Of a DNA stretch of 53,014 bases, positions 1 through 9,074 are shown piece after piece. Position 1 is the stretch's first letter. Each line of letters opens with the position of its first letter. The DNA comes from Streptomyces bohaiensis (GTDB lineage Bacteria > Actinomycetota > Actinomycetes > Streptomycetales > Streptomycetaceae): NCBI RefSeq assembly GCF_012033785.1, contig NZ_JAAVJC010000007.1:1-53014 (forward strand), read 5' to 3'. The notes beneath the pieces were generated by a model. That model was given only the letters and a program-made list of their open reading frames with translations. It had not been told where the DNA came from and ran no database searches. The position numbers and the translations under genes are program-made.

Positions 1-111
1 CGCCGGTCCCTTGCGGACCGGCGCCACCGGTGTGCGGTCCCCACCGGGCCGGCCCCGGTCGTTCGGCCCGGTCGACCCGGTCGCTCGACCCCGGGCGGCC
101 GGTTCGGCCGG

Positions 112-1074
112 TCAGCTCGAGCCGGTCAGCTCCGCGACCAACTGGTCCGCCGCGGTGTAGGGGTCGAGCGACCCCTCGGCGATGCGCTCGCCCAGCGCGC
201 CCAGCCTGCGGTCCTCCCGCAGGTCGCCGATCCGCTCCCGCAGTGCCGTGACGGCGATCGTCTCCACCTCGCGCGCGGCGCGGTCGCGGCGCCGCTGCGC
301 CAGCACACCGCGCTCGTCCATCCAGGCGTGGTGCTTCTCCAGCGCCTCGACCACCTCGTCGACCCCCTCGGCCCGGGCCGCGACGGTCTTGACGATGGAG
401 GGGCGCCAGTCGCCCGCCTCGCGGGCCTCGCCCAGACCGAGCATGTGGTTCAGCTCGCGGACGGTGGCGTCGGCTCCGTCGCGGTCGGCCTTGTTGACCA
501 CGAAGACGTCGCCGATCTCCAGGATGCCGGCCTTGGCCGCCTGGATCCCGTCCCCGGCCCCAGGCGCGAGCAGCACCACCGAGGTGTCGGCCTGCGAGGC
601 GATGTCCACCTCCGACTGCCCGACGCCGACGGTCTCCACCAGCACCACGTCGCACCCCGCGGCGTCCAGCACGCGCACCGCCTGCGGCGCCGCCCACGAC
701 AGGCCGCCGAGGTGGCCGCGGGTCGCCATGGACCGGATGTACACGCCCTCGTCGGAGGCGTGCTCCCCCATGCGGATCCGGTCGCCGAGGAGCGCTCCGC
801 CGGAGAACGGCGAGGAGGGGTCGACCGCGAGGACGCCGACGCGCTTGCCCCGCCGCCGGTAGGCGGTCACCAGCGCGGAGGTCGAGGTGGACTTGCCGAC
901 CCCGGGCGGCCCGGTCAGCCCCACCACGTAGGCGTGGCCGGAGTGGGGCGCCAGGGCCGCCATCACCTCGCGCAGCTGCGGTGACGCCCCCTCGACCAGC
1001 GAGATCAGCCGGGCCACCGCGCGGGGCTGGCCCTGCCGTGCCCGGTCGACGAGATCGGGGACGTCTGCCGCCAT
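112..1074 (-). CDS. meaB: Methylmalonyl-CoA mutase-associated GTPase MeaB
   Basis: G3E-family GTPase that protects and reloads B12-dependent methylmalonyl-CoA mutase in the cytoplasm. The 320-aa protein has the usual MeaB/ArgK length. Its Walker A motif GPPGVGKS lies at residues 55-62, followed by AVDPSSPFSGGALLGDR and VETVGVGQSE switch motifs and the VNKAD base-recognition motif. The ATG start is backed by an AAGGAG Shine-Dalgarno. It lies 133 bp downstream of the thiolase gene on the same strand, and the epimerase mce is nearby on the other strand, so the B12-dependent propionyl/methylmalonyl-CoA route is the clear context. The mutase genes are not in this window. The 111 bases to the left edge hold nothing I can call. 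Confidence 0.96.
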   Translation of the reverse strand: MAADVPDLVDRARQGQPRAVARLISLVEGASPQLREVMAALAPHSGHAYVVGLTGPPGVGKSTSTSALVTAYRRRGKRVGVLAVDPSSPFSGGALLGDRIRMGEHASDEGVYIRSMATRGHLGGLSWAAPQAVRVLDAAGCDVVLVETVGVGQSEVDIASQADTSVVLLAPGAGDGIQAAKAGILEIGDVFVVNKADRDGADATVRELNHMLGLGEAREAGDWRPSIVKTVAARAEGVDEVVEALEKHHAWMDERGVLAQRRRDRAAREVETIAVTALRERIGDLREDRRLGALGERIAEGSLDPYTAADQLVAELTGSS

Positions 1075-1207
1075 CGGTCGTGCTCCTTCGTTGGTGTGGT
1101 CGTGGCGGGGGCCTCCCCGCTCCGGCGGCGTGCCACACGCGCGGCGCGCCGCGGGGCGGGCGCCCCGGAGGCCGACCGCGGCTCACCGCGGCCGGCCCGG
1201 TGCGGGA

Positions 1208-2395
1208 TCAGCCCCGCGGTACGCGCAGAACCAGCGCGTCACCCTGTCCGCCGCCGCCGCAGAGGGCGGCGGCGGCGGTACCGCCGCCGCGGCGGGCGAG
1301 TTCCAGGGCCAGGTGCAGCACCAGGCGGGCGCCGGAGGCACCGATGGGGTGACCGAGCGCGATCGCCCCGCCGTTCACGTTCACCCGTTCGTGGGACACG
1401 CCGAGGTCCTTCATGGACTGCACGGCCACCGCGGCGAAGGCTTCGTTGATCTCGACGAGGTCCAGGTCCTCGACACCGATGCCCTCCTTGCCCAGCGCGT
1501 GCCGGATCGCGTTGGACGGCTGGGACTGCAGCGAGTTGTCCGGGCCGGCGACGTTGCCGTGCGCCCCGATCTCGGCGATCCACTCCAGCCCGAGGGCCTC
1601 CGCGCGCTCCTTGGCCATCACCACCACCGCGGCGGCGCCGTCGGAGATCTGCGAGGAGGAACCGGCGGTGATGGTGCCGTCGGCGGCGAACGCGGGCCGC
1701 AGCCGGGCCAGGGACTCGACCGTGGTCTCGGGCCGGATGCCCTCGTCCGCCGACACGACCAGCGGGTCGCCCTTGCGCTGCGGGACGGGGACGGGGGTGA
1801 TCTCCGCGTCGAACAGGCCCTTCTCCCGGGCGGCGGCGGCACGCTGGTGGGAGAGGGCGGCGACCGCGTCCTGCTCCTCGCGTTCCAGCCCGAGCCGGGT
1901 GTTGTGCCGTTCCGTGGACTCCCCCATCGCGACGTCGTCGTAGGCGTCGGTGAGGCCGTCGTGGGCCATGTGGTCCAGCACCTCGATGGCGCCGTACTTG
2001 TGGCCGGTGCGCGAACCGGGCAGCAGGTGGGGGGCGTTGCTCATCGACTCCTGGCCGCCGGCCACGACCACGTCGAACTCGCCGGCGCGGATCAGCTGGT
2101 CGGCCAGGGCGATGGCGTCCAGACCGGAGAGGCAGACCTTGTTGACGGTGAGCGCCGGGACGTTCATGGGGATGCCTGCGTGGACGGCCGCCTGGCGTGC
2201 CGGGAGCTGCCCCGCGCCGGCCTGGAGCACCTGCCCCATGATCACGTACTGCACCTGGTCGCCGCCGATGCCGGCGCGCTCCAGCGCGGCCCGGATCGCG
2301 GCGCCGCCCAGGTGGGCGGCGGAGAGCGACGACAGCGAGCCGAGGAGACGGCCCATCGGCGTCCTGGCGCCCGAGACGATCACGGAGGTGGTCAT
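1208..2395 (-). CDS. Acetyl-CoA C-acetyltransferase (thiolase)
   Basis: Condenses two acetyl-CoA to acetoacetyl-CoA or does the reverse thiolysis. At 395 aa it is the standard biosynthetic thiolase length. The catalytic triad falls where expected: nucleophile Cys88 in [10 protein letters not shown], His349 in GHPIGASG, and Cys379 in [10 protein letters not shown] chose the ATG at 2395 ([15 protein letters not shown]), which aligns with family N-termini and has an AGGGAG ribosome site; the frame is open for another 37 codons upstream. The gene is divergent from mce, and a perfect inverted repeat (2419-2434) sits just upstream. Together with the 3-hydroxybutyryl-CoA dehydrogenase at 19 kb it could feed butyrate, PHB-type or ethylmalonyl-CoA metabolism, but which one cannot be told from sequence. 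Confidence 0.93.
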   Translation of the reverse strand: MTTSVIVSGARTPMGRLLGSLSSLSAAHLGGAAIRAALERAGIGGDQVQYVIMGQVLQAGAGQLPARQAAVHAGIPMNVPALTVNKVCLSGLDAIALADQLIRAGEFDVVVAGGQESMSNAPHLLPGSRTGHKYGAIEVLDHMAHDGLTDAYDDVAMGESTERHNTRLGLEREEQDAVAALSHQRAAAAREKGLFDAEITPVPVPQRKGDPLVVSADEGIRPETTVESLARLRPAFAADGTITAGSSSQISDGAAAVVVMAKERAEALGLEWIAEIGAHGNVAGPDNSLQSQPSNAIRHALGKEGIGVEDLDLVEINEAFAAVAVQSMKDLGVSHERVNVNGGAIALGHPIGASGARLVLHLALELARRGGGTAAAALCGGGGQGDALVLRVPRG

Positions 2396-2418
2396 GTGTG
2401 CGGCTCCCTGGGGACGCG

Positions 2419-2434
2419 GTGAACGAGGGTTCAC
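2419..2434. promoter_or_regulatory. Perfect inverted repeat GTGAAC-N4-GTTCAC upstream of thiolase
   Basis: Six-base perfect arms separated by GAGG lie 24 bases upstream of the thiolase ATG, in the 149-bp divergent region with mce. The size and symmetry fit a dimeric repressor operator. The regulator is unknown. The arms are spaced two bases too widely for a Rex site. Confidence 0.4.
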
Positions 2435-2544
2435 TGCGAGGGTACTGAGCGGCCGGATGGCGGTCACCGGCCGGTGGATGTGACGCGGCGCACGTTGCGC
2501 GGTCACCCGTTGCGCGCGCGCCCCGCCGGCGCTGGACTGGACAG

Positions 2545-2994
2545 ATGCTCACACGAATCGATCACATCGGCATCGCCTGCCGGGACCTCGACACCACCGT
2601 CGCGTTCTACCGGGCCACCTACGGCTTCGAGGTCCACCACACGGAGGTCAACGAGGAGCAGGGCGTCCGGGAGGCGATGCTGCGGATCAACGGGACCGAT
2701 GACGGCGGCGCCACCTGGATCCAGTTGCTGGAGCCGATCCGCGAGGACTCCCCCGTGGCCACGTGGCTGGCGAAGAACGGCGAGGGCGTGCACCACATCG
2801 CCTTCGGCACCGCCGACGTGGACGGCGACGCCCGGGAGATCGGCGCTCGCGGCGTGCGCGTGCTGTACGACGAGCCCCGGCGCGGATCGATGGACTCGCG
2901 CATCACCTTCCTCCACCCCAAGGACTGCCACGGCGTCCTCACGGAGCTGGTGACCTCCGCGTCGGCAGCGGCCGAGGACCCGCCCACCGCCTGA
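2545..2994 (+). CDS. mce: Methylmalonyl-CoA epimerase
   Basis: Interconverts (2R)- and (2S)-methylmalonyl-CoA, linking propionyl-CoA carboxylation to the B12-dependent mutase. The 149-aa protein is a vicinal-oxygen-chelate (glyoxalase) fold with two beta-alpha-beta-beta-beta modules. The expected metal ligands are visible: His7 in RIDHIGIA, Gln60 in WIQLLEP, His84 in GVHHIAF and Glu134 in GVLTELV. Length is typical of the family. It is divergent from the thiolase gene and lies upstream of scy; a strong hairpin 15 bases after its stop probably separates it from scy. Its nearness to meaB, two genes away, supports the assignment over other VOC proteins. Confidence 0.94.
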   Translation: MLTRIDHIGIACRDLDTTVAFYRATYGFEVHHTEVNEEQGVREAMLRINGTDDGGATWIQLLEPIREDSPVATWLAKNGEGVHHIAFGTADVDGDAREIGARGVRVLYDEPRRGSMDSRITFLHPKDCHGVLTELVTSASAAAEDPPTA

Positions 2995-3008
2995 GCCCGC
3001 GGCGCCGG

Positions 3009-3030
3009 GCCCGCCCCGCACGGGGCGGGC
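3009..3030 (+). terminator. Hairpin terminator after mce
   Basis: Perfect 9-bp GC stem GCCCGCCCC / GGGGCGGGC closed by a 4-base loop (GCAC), starting 15 bases after the mce stop. There is no T-tract, which is usual for Streptomyces. Confidence 0.65.
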
Positions 3031-3099
3031 GACCGGCCGCCCCGTACCGAGAACGTCCGCTCCGTACCGGCCGCGAGGGCCACTTCGGGACGCTCCCCA

Positions 3100-3128
3100 C
3101 TGACGCCCGTCCCGGCGGCCGGTAGAGT
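3100..3128 (+). promoter_or_regulatory. Candidate vegetative promoter of scy
   Basis: A CTGACG -35-like hexamer (3100-3105) and a TAGAGT -10 hexamer (3123-3128) are separated by exactly 17 bases. This fits the Streptomyces HrdB consensus TTGACN-N17-TANNNT well. It would give a leader of about 120 bases before the GTG start of scy. Confidence 0.55.
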
Positions 3129-3256
3129 GGCCGGGCCGGGGCGCTGGGCTGCTCGCGCTGTCCCGGAATCGGCCGATGAGCCGGCTTCCGCGCGGGGCGA
3201 TGCCAGCGCGGGCGGCCGGGTCTCCATGACGACCAGGGGACGGATGGGACCGCGGA

Positions 3257-6200
3257 GTGCGGGACTACGACCGCAACGAGGCTGACGACGCCCTCTCGCT
3301 GTTCGAAGCCGACATGAAGCGGCTGAAGAAGGAGCGGGACAAGGCCGTCGATCACGCCGACGACCTCGGCTACCAGATCGAGGTACTGCGCTCCAAGCTG
3401 CATCATGCTCGGCGCGCCCTGTCCCTGCGCCCCGCCTACGGGGACGCGCACGCGCACGCCGAACAGCTGCTGCGCACCGCGCAGCACCAGGCCGACCAGA
3501 TGCGCATCGACGCGGAGCACCAGCTCCGCGAGGCGCGCGCGCAGAACCAGCACATCCAGCAGGAGCGGGCGGAGCTGCGGGCGCGCATGGAGAGCGAGCT
3601 GCACAGCGAGTCCGTGACCCGCCGCCAGCGGCTGGACGAGGAACTCGCCGAACGCCGCGCCACGGTCGAGGCCCACGTCAGCGAGAACGTCGCCTGGGCC
3701 GAGCAGATCCGGGCGCGGACCGAGGCGCAGGCCCGGCGCCTGATGGAGGAGACCCGCGCCGAGGCCGAGCGGACCATGGCGCAGGCGCGGAGCGAGGCGC
3801 AGCGGGTCACCGAGGAGACCCGACAGCGGCTCACCTCCGACGCGGAGTCGGCCCGTTCGGAGGCCGAGGAGCTGGTGCGCCGCGCGCGTGCCGAGGCCGA
3901 GCGGCTGCTCGCCTCCGCCCGCGAGCAGGCGCAGAAGGCCAACGAGCACGCCGCTGTGCTGCGTTCGACCAGCACCAGCGATGCCGAGGACCGCCGCCGC
4001 GAGGCGGCCGCCCTCACCCGCCGTGCCGAGGAGCAGCAGGCCGAGGCCGAGCAGGCGCTCGCCGGCGCCCGCGAGGAGGCCGAACGCCTCGTCACCGAGG
4101 CCACCGAGGAGGCGGAGAAACGCCGCAGTTCGGCCGAGGCCGCCTACGAGCAGCGCGCGGCGACGGCGAAGGCCGAGATCGCCCGCCTGGTCGGCGAGGC
4201 CACCAAGGACGCCGAGGCGCGCAAGGCGGAGGCCGAGCAACTCCTCGCGGAGGCACGGGAGAAGTCCGACCGGCTGGTCGCCGAGGCCACCGAGCAGGCC
4301 CGCGCCAGGACGGCGGAGGAGTCGGCGAGTCAGCTGGCCGAGGCGTCCCGCGAGGCCGAGGAGATCCTCAACAAGGCGGCGGACGAGGCCCGCGAGAGCA
4401 AGCGCACCCTCGCCGAGGAGGTCGAGCGGCTGCGCTCGGAGGCCGAGGCGGAGGCGGACCGGCTCCGCGCCGAGGCGCACGACACCGCGGAGCAACTGCG
4501 CGGGGCGGCCCAGGACGACACCGAGGAGTACCGCGCCAAGACCGTCGAACTCCAGGAGGAGGCACGGCGGTTGCGCGGCGAGGCCGAGCAGCTGCGCGCC
4601 GAGGCCGTCACCGAGGGCGATCGCATCCGGTCCGAGGCGCGCCGCGACTCGGTGCAGCAGATCGAGGAAGCCGCAGCCCGCGCCGAGGAGTTGATCGCGA
4701 AGGCGACCTCGGAGGCCGAGGAGACCCGAACCGCCGCCACCGCCGAGGGCGAGCGGACGCGCGCCGAGGCCGCGGAGCGGGCCGCCGCCCTGCGCACGCA
4801 GGCGGAGGAGGCCCTCGCCACCGCGCGCGCCGAGGTCGAGGACCTGCTGGCGGAGTCGGTCACCCGCTCCGAGGCGGCCGAGGCGGCGGCGACGGAGACC
4901 GCCGAACGGCTGGTCGCGGAGGCACGCGAGGCGGCCCGGGCGGAGCAGGAGGCGGCCGCCGAGGAGCTGGAGCGGCTGCGGACCACGGCCGAGGAGCGCG
5001 TCACCGCGGCCGAGGAGGCGCTGTCGACCGCCCGCGAGGAGGCGGAGCAGCTCCGCACGGAGGCCGGGACCGAGGCGGCCCGCACCCGGGAGGAGGCCGC
5101 CGAGGCAGCACGCGCCCTGGCGGAGTCCACCGAGGAGGAGTCGAGGCGGCTCCGCGAGGAGGCGGCCGCCGACGCGGCGCGGTACCGCGCCGAGGCCGAC
5201 GACCTCGCGGTCCGGCTGCGGGGCGAGGCCACCAGCGAGGCGGAGCGACTGCGGCAGGAGGCGAAGGACGCCGCGGACCAGGTACGAGCCGACGCCGACG
5301 CCGCGGCGGAGCGGACCGCCGGTGAGGCGGCCGAGGCGCTGGCCGCCGCCCAGGAGGAGGCGGCCCGGCTCCGGAAGGAGGCCGCCGGCCTGCTCGAGGA
5401 GGCGCGCGAGGAGGCGCATCAGGAGCGGACCGCCGCCCGCGAGCAGAGCGAGGAGCTGCTGGCCCGCTCGCACGCCGCGAAGGAGGCGGCGCAGCGCGAG
5501 GCCGAGGAGCTGGTCGCCGCCGCGGAGGCACGCGCCCACGAGATCCGCGACGCGGTCTCCGGGCTGCGGGAGGACGCGGAGCGGGACATCGCCGCGCTCC
5601 GCTCCGCCGCCGAGGAGGCCGCGGCCGCGACGCGGCGCTCCGCCGAGGAGGAGAAGGAGGCCGCCACGGCGCTGGCCGACCGGACCGTGCGCGACGCCTA
5701 CGAGGAGTCGGAGCGGCTGCGCGCAAGCGCCGAGGAGGTCATGGAGCGCGCGCGCCGCGAGGCCGACGAACTGCGGGACGCCGCCCGCGAGGAGGCGGCG
5801 CGCCGCCGCACCGAGGCGGCGGGCCAGGCCGACGAGCTGGTCACGCGGGCGCAGGAGGAGGCCGAGCGGCTCACCGGCGAGGCGGCGCGCAGCGCGGAGG
5901 AGATGGTCACCGCCGCGCGCGAGGAGGCGCTGCGCACCACGGCCGGCGCCGAGGAGCAGTCCGACGCCATGGTCGGCGCCGCCCGTCAGCAGGCCGAGCG
6001 GCTCACCGACGAGGCGCGCGCGGAGAGTCGCGACACCGTCGAGCAGGCGCGCAGCGACGCCAACACGCTGCTGGAGGAGGCCCGCCGTGACGCGGCGGCC
6101 ATACGGGAGCGGGCCGAGGAGCTCCGGGAGCGCACCGAGACGGAGGCCGCCGAGCTGCACGAGCGGGCGCGGCGGGAGTCCGCGGAGCAGGCGCGCGCCG

Positions 6201-6679
6201 CCGGCGAGCGGGTGGACCGGCTGGTCCGCGCCGCCGAGGAGCAGCGCGAGGAGGCCCGCGCGGCGGCGGAGCAGGTCAGGAGCGACGCCGACACCGAGGC
6301 GGGCAAGGTGCGGATCGCCGCCGTCAAGAAGGCCGAGGCGCTGCTCAAGGAGGCCGAGGCGAAGCGGTCCTCGATCGTCCGCGAGGCCGAGCAGTTGCGG
6401 GCCGAGGCACAGCAGGAGGCCGCCACGACCGTCGAGGACGGCAAGCGCGAGCTGGAGAAGCTCTCCCGCCGGCGCGCCGACATCAACGCCGAGATCGGGC
6501 GGGTGCAGGACGTGCTGGAGGCGCTGGAGGGGTTCGAGTCCTCGGGCGGCGCCAAGGGCGGCAAGAGCGGCAAGGGCAAGGGCGGCCGGAGCGGCGGGAA
6601 GAACGAGGGCGACGGCGAGGCCGGGGGCTCCGGCCGCGCCGTGGGCGCCGGCTCCGGGCAGGGCAAGCGGGGCGGCTGA
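3257..6679 (+). CDS. scy: Polarity scaffold protein Scy (coiled-coil)
   Basis: Large coiled-coil protein that, in Streptomyces, organises the tip-organising centre with DivIVA and FilP and controls hyphal polar growth and branching. The 1140-aa sequence is almost wholly charged Ala/Glu/Arg-rich coiled coil, with recurring EAEELxxxARxEA blocks and no membrane segment. A distinct N-terminal segment (about residues 1-60, MRDYDRNEADDALSLFEADM) resembles DivIVA-type N-termini. A basic Gly/Lys/Ser-rich tail (GGAKGGKSGKGKGG) follows about residue 1095. The S. coelicolor protein is, from memory, near 1.3 kb codons, so this one is somewhat shorter, which fits variable repeat number. The start is GTG; a nearby ATG at 3244 is out of frame. 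filP follows downstream, as in S. coelicolor. Confidence 0.93.
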   Translation: MRDYDRNEADDALSLFEADMKRLKKERDKAVDHADDLGYQIEVLRSKLHHARRALSLRPAYGDAHAHAEQLLRTAQHQADQMRIDAEHQLREARAQNQHIQQERAELRARMESELHSESVTRRQRLDEELAERRATVEAHVSENVAWAEQIRARTEAQARRLMEETRAEAERTMAQARSEAQRVTEETRQRLTSDAESARSEAEELVRRARAEAERLLASAREQAQKANEHAAVLRSTSTSDAEDRRREAAALTRRAEEQQAEAEQALAGAREEAERLVTEATEEAEKRRSSAEAAYEQRAATAKAEIARLVGEATKDAEARKAEAEQLLAEAREKSDRLVAEATEQARARTAEESASQLAEASREAEEILNKAADEARESKRTLAEEVERLRSEAEAEADRLRAEAHDTAEQLRGAAQDDTEEYRAKTVELQEEARRLRGEAEQLRAEAVTEGDRIRSEARRDSVQQIEEAAARAEELIAKATSEAEETRTAATAEGERTRAEAAERAAALRTQAEEALATARAEVEDLLAESVTRSEAAEAAATETAERLVAEAREAARAEQEAAAEELERLRTTAEERVTAAEEALSTAREEAEQLRTEAGTEAARTREEAAEAARALAESTEEESRRLREEAAADAARYRAEADDLAVRLRGEATSEAERLRQEAKDAADQVRADADAAAERTAGEAAEALAAAQEEAARLRKEAAGLLEEAREEAHQERTAAREQSEELLARSHAAKEAAQREAEELVAAAEARAHEIRDAVSGLREDAERDIAALRSAAEEAAAATRRSAEEEKEAATALADRTVRDAYEESERLRASAEEVMERARREADELRDAAREEAARRRTEAAGQADELVTRAQEEAERLTGEAARSAEEMVTAAREEALRTTAGAEEQSDAMVGAARQQAERLTDEARAESRDTVEQARSDANTLLEEARRDAAAIRERAEELRERTETEAAELHERARRESAEQARAAGERVDRLVRAAEEQREEARAAAEQVRSDADTEAGKVRIAAVKKAEALLKEAEAKRSSIVREAEQLRAEAQQEAATTVEDGKRELEKLSRRRADINAEIGRVQDVLEALEGFESSGGAKGGKSGKGKGGRSGGKNEGDGEAGGSGRAVGAGSGQGKRGG

Positions 6680-7022
6680 CGCTCCGGCGGGTCGGCCGAC
6701 GCAGGGTCCGGCGGTCCGCGGGGGCGCGCGCTCCCGACCGTGCGGGGCTGTCGGGACGGGCGGGACGGCTGTGGCGGGGGCGGTCGGACCGGGCCCGTAT
6801 GCGCCCGGGCGCACGCACCGGCGGAGGGCGCCACCTGTTCGGCAACGCCACTCTTTCGGGGGACAGGCCGCACATTCTCTTCGGAGAACTCGTCATCGAC
6901 TCGAAGACACGCCGGTTCGCCCCCTAGGATTCACCCCGGGGGCTGTTCCGAGTGTGGTCCGGCCGGGCGCACTCTGAGACAGCCACTTGTCCGCCTCACC
7001 CGTCTCATCCGACAGGAACCCC
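6680..7022 (+). other. scy-filP intergenic region
   Basis: No gene is visible in these 343 bases. They hold a perfect 14-bp palindrome TGCGCCCGGGCGCA (6800-6813), which may end the scy transcript. A relatively AT-rich patch follows, with a candidate -10 TAGGAT (6925-6930) and a weak TCGAAG -35 18 bases upstream. This is a plausible separate filP promoter. A Shine-Dalgarno-like CAGGAA precedes the filP start. Confidence 0.4.
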
Positions 7023-7970
7023 ATGAGCGATCCATCGTCCCCGTACGGCTTCGAGTTCGTGCGGCGCGGCTACGACAAGATCCAGGTCAACGAGCGCATG
7101 GCCGAGCTCACCGAACAGCTGCGGGAGAAGCAGCAGTCGATCGAGACGCTCAACAAGCGCGTCCAGGAGCTCTACGCCCAGTCCGCCGAGGAGCAGCAGG
7201 AGTCCGAGCCGTCGTACGCGGGCCTCGGTGCCCGCGTGGAGAAGATCCTCCGCCTCGCGGAGGAGGAGGCGACGGCCGTCAGCGATGACGCCCGCCGCGC
7301 GGCGGAGAAGCTCCGCGACCTGGCCGAGCAGCAGGCGCAGCAGATGCGCCAGGAGGCCGACACCTACGCCGCGGACGCCAAGGCGCGCTCCGAGGCCGAG
7401 GGTCAGCACATCATCGACCAGGCCAACAGCAACGCCGCCGCCCTCCGGGCGGACGCGGAGAAGGACGCGCAGGCCAAGCGTGAGGAGGCCGACGCCCTCT
7501 TCGAGGACACCCGCGCCAAGGCCGCCCAGGCCGCGGCCGACTTCGAGACCAACCTCGCCAAGCGCCGGGAGCAGTCCGAACGCGACCTCGCCGCACGGCA
7601 GGCCAAGGCCGAGAAGCGGCTCGCGGAGATCGAGCACCGCGCGGAGCAGCTGCGCCTGGAGGCGGAGAAGCTGCGCACGGACGCCGAGCGCCGCGCCCGC
7701 CAGACGGTCGAGACCGCGCAGCGTCAGGCGGAGGACATCGTCGCCGACGCCAACGCCAAGGCCGACCGCGCCCGCAGCGAGTCCGAGCGTGAGCTGGCGG
7801 CGCTGAAGAACCGCCGCGACTCGATCAACAACCAGCTCACCAACGTGCGCGAGATGCTGGCCACCCTCACCGGTGCGCAGGCAGCCGCCTCGGTCAACCT
7901 CATCGACGACGACGACGAGACCGACGGCGAGGACTCCCGCGCGGGTGTCCCCGCGCAGCAGAGCCGCTGA
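7023..7970 (+). CDS. filP: Filament-forming cytoskeletal protein FilP
   Basis: Intermediate-filament-like coiled-coil protein that forms networks behind the hyphal tip and supports cell stiffness and polar growth together with Scy and DivIVA. The 315-aa protein matches the usual FilP size of about 310. It begins MSDPSSPYGFEFVRRGYDK, a conserved non-coiled head with the basic FVRRGYD motif, then continues as unbroken coiled coil rich in EEAxA and RxEAExLR blocks to about residue 285. It ends in a short acidic tail (IDDDDETDGEDS). I chose the ATG at 7023 over an in-frame start 36 bases upstream because family members begin at MSDPS and an AGGAA ribosome site precedes it. A terminator with a GCGA loop follows its stop. 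Confidence 0.95.
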   Translation: MSDPSSPYGFEFVRRGYDKIQVNERMAELTEQLREKQQSIETLNKRVQELYAQSAEEQQESEPSYAGLGARVEKILRLAEEEATAVSDDARRAAEKLRDLAEQQAQQMRQEADTYAADAKARSEAEGQHIIDQANSNAAALRADAEKDAQAKREEADALFEDTRAKAAQAAADFETNLAKRREQSERDLAARQAKAEKRLAEIEHRAEQLRLEAEKLRTDAERRARQTVETAQRQAEDIVADANAKADRARSESERELAALKNRRDSINNQLTNVREMLATLTGAQAAASVNLIDDDDETDGEDSRAGVPAQQSR

Positions 7971-8019
7971 GTCGAGCCGGTCCGGGGCTCCCACCGGTCC
8001 CGTTCATCCGCTCGGAGCA

Positions 8020-8049
8020 ACGCCCCCCGCCAGCGATGGCGGGGGGCGT
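8020..8049 (+). terminator. Strong hairpin terminator after filP
   Basis: Perfect 13-bp stem, ACGCCCCCCGCCA pairing with TGGCGGGGGGCGT, closed by a GCGA tetraloop of the stable GNRA class. It lies 50 bases after the filP stop and only 23 bases before the next ATG. Confidence 0.8.
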
Positions 8050-8059
8050 CGTGCGTGTC

Positions 8060-8065
8060 TAGCGT
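8060..8065 (+). promoter_or_regulatory. TAGCGT -10-like hexamer just upstream of the ABC ATPase
   Basis: TAGCGT ends 7 bases before the ATG at 8073, the position expected for a leaderless transcript starting at the A of ATG. No good -35 is seen; that position falls in the terminator stem. The ATG has no clear Shine-Dalgarno, which fits leaderless initiation. Confidence 0.35.
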
Positions 8066-8072
8066 CGCTGCC

Positions 8073-9071
8073 ATGATCGAGCTGGACGGGTTGACCAAGC
8101 GGTACGGCAGCAAGACGGCCGTGGCGGAGCTGACCTTCACGGTGCGGCCCGGGATCGTGACGGGCTTTCTGGGCCCCAACGGCGCGGGCAAGTCCACCAC
8201 GATGCGGATGATGCTCGGTCTGGACCGTCCGACCGCCGGTCGGGTCCGGATCGACGGCCGGCGCTACGACCAGCTCCAGGAACCGCTGCACGAGGTCGGG
8301 GCACTGCTGGAGGCGAAGGCGGTGCACCCGGGGCGGACGGCCCGCAACCATCTGCGCTGCCTGGCGTACTCCAACGGCATCCCGGAGCGCCGCGTCGGCG
8401 AGGTGCTGGAGCTCGTCGGCCTCGGCGGGGTGGCCGACAAGCGCCCCAAGGGCTTCTCGCTGGGGATGGGGCAGCGGCTCGGCATCGCCAGTGCGCTGCT
8501 GGGCGACCCCCGCATCCTCATGTTCGACGAGCCGGTCAACGGGCTCGACCCGGAGGGCATCCACTGGGTGCGGACGATGATGCGGCATCTCGCCGCCGAG
8601 GGCCGGACGGTGTTCGTCTCCAGCCACCTGATGAGCGAGATGGCGCTCACCGCCGACCACCTGATCGTCATCGGCCAGGGCCGGCTCCTGGCGGACACCT
8701 CGATGAACGCGTTCATCCGCGAGAACTCCCGCAGCTACGTGCTGCTGCGGTCGCCGGAGCCGGAGCGGCTGCGGGACGCGCTCGCGGCTGCCGGGCACCG
8801 CACGGCGCCGGGCGAGGACGGCGGACTGGAGGTGGACGGCGCGGAGGCCGCCGTCCTGGGAGAGATCGCCGCCGCGGCCGGGGTGACCCTGCACGAGCTG
8901 AGTCCCCGGCAGGCGTCGCTGGAGGAGGCGTTCATGCAGCTGACGCACGAGTCGGTCGAGTACCACGGGCGCTCCCAGCCCCCGGACGGTGCGCCGCCCG
9001 GCGGGCAGGGCCCCGGCTGGGGCCGGGGCGGGGACGGGGACGGGGCGGGCGCCCGGGGCGGGGAGGGCTGA
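8073..9071 (+). CDS. ABC transporter ATP-binding protein (module 1)
   Basis: ATPase of a BcrA/DrrA-type ABC-2 exporter; substrate unknown. The 332-aa protein has Walker A GPNGAGKST (about residues 32-40), the variant signature FSLGMGQRLGIA and Walker B ILMFDEPVNGLDPEG, then an H-loop in VFVSSHLMSE. After residue 300 the sequence becomes a disordered Pro/Gly/Asp-rich tail (PPDGAPPGGQGPGWGRGG). I chose ATG 8073 (MIELDGLTKRYG) over an in-frame GTG at 8055, which sits on the edge of the preceding hairpin. The permease starts 3 bases after the stop. The module is paralogous to the one at 10032-12322. Confidence 0.93.
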   Translation: MIELDGLTKRYGSKTAVAELTFTVRPGIVTGFLGPNGAGKSTTMRMMLGLDRPTAGRVRIDGRRYDQLQEPLHEVGALLEAKAVHPGRTARNHLRCLAYSNGIPERRVGEVLELVGLGGVADKRPKGFSLGMGQRLGIASALLGDPRILMFDEPVNGLDPEGIHWVRTMMRHLAAEGRTVFVSSHLMSEMALTADHLIVIGQGRLLADTSMNAFIRENSRSYVLLRSPEPERLRDALAAAGHRTAPGEDGGLEVDGAEAAVLGEIAAAAGVTLHELSPRQASLEEAFMQLTHESVEYHGRSQPPDGAPPGGQGPGWGRGGDGDGAGARGGEG

Positions 9072-9074
9072 GCC

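Noticed and set aside
6800-6813. Palindrome TGCGCCCGGGCGCA as a regulatory operator
   Set aside because: A GC-only palindrome of this size is not surprising in such DNA; kept only as a possible scy transcript end.
2939-6814. 1291-codon open frame on the minus strand opposite scy, Leu/Gly/Arg-rich
   Set aside because: It is the complement of the GC-biased Glu/Ala/Arg codons of the scy coiled coil. It has no ribosome site or recognisable domain.
8055-8072. GTG 8055 as start of the first ABC ATPase
   Set aside because: It directly abuts the terminator hairpin, has no ribosome site, and the family starts at the following ATG.
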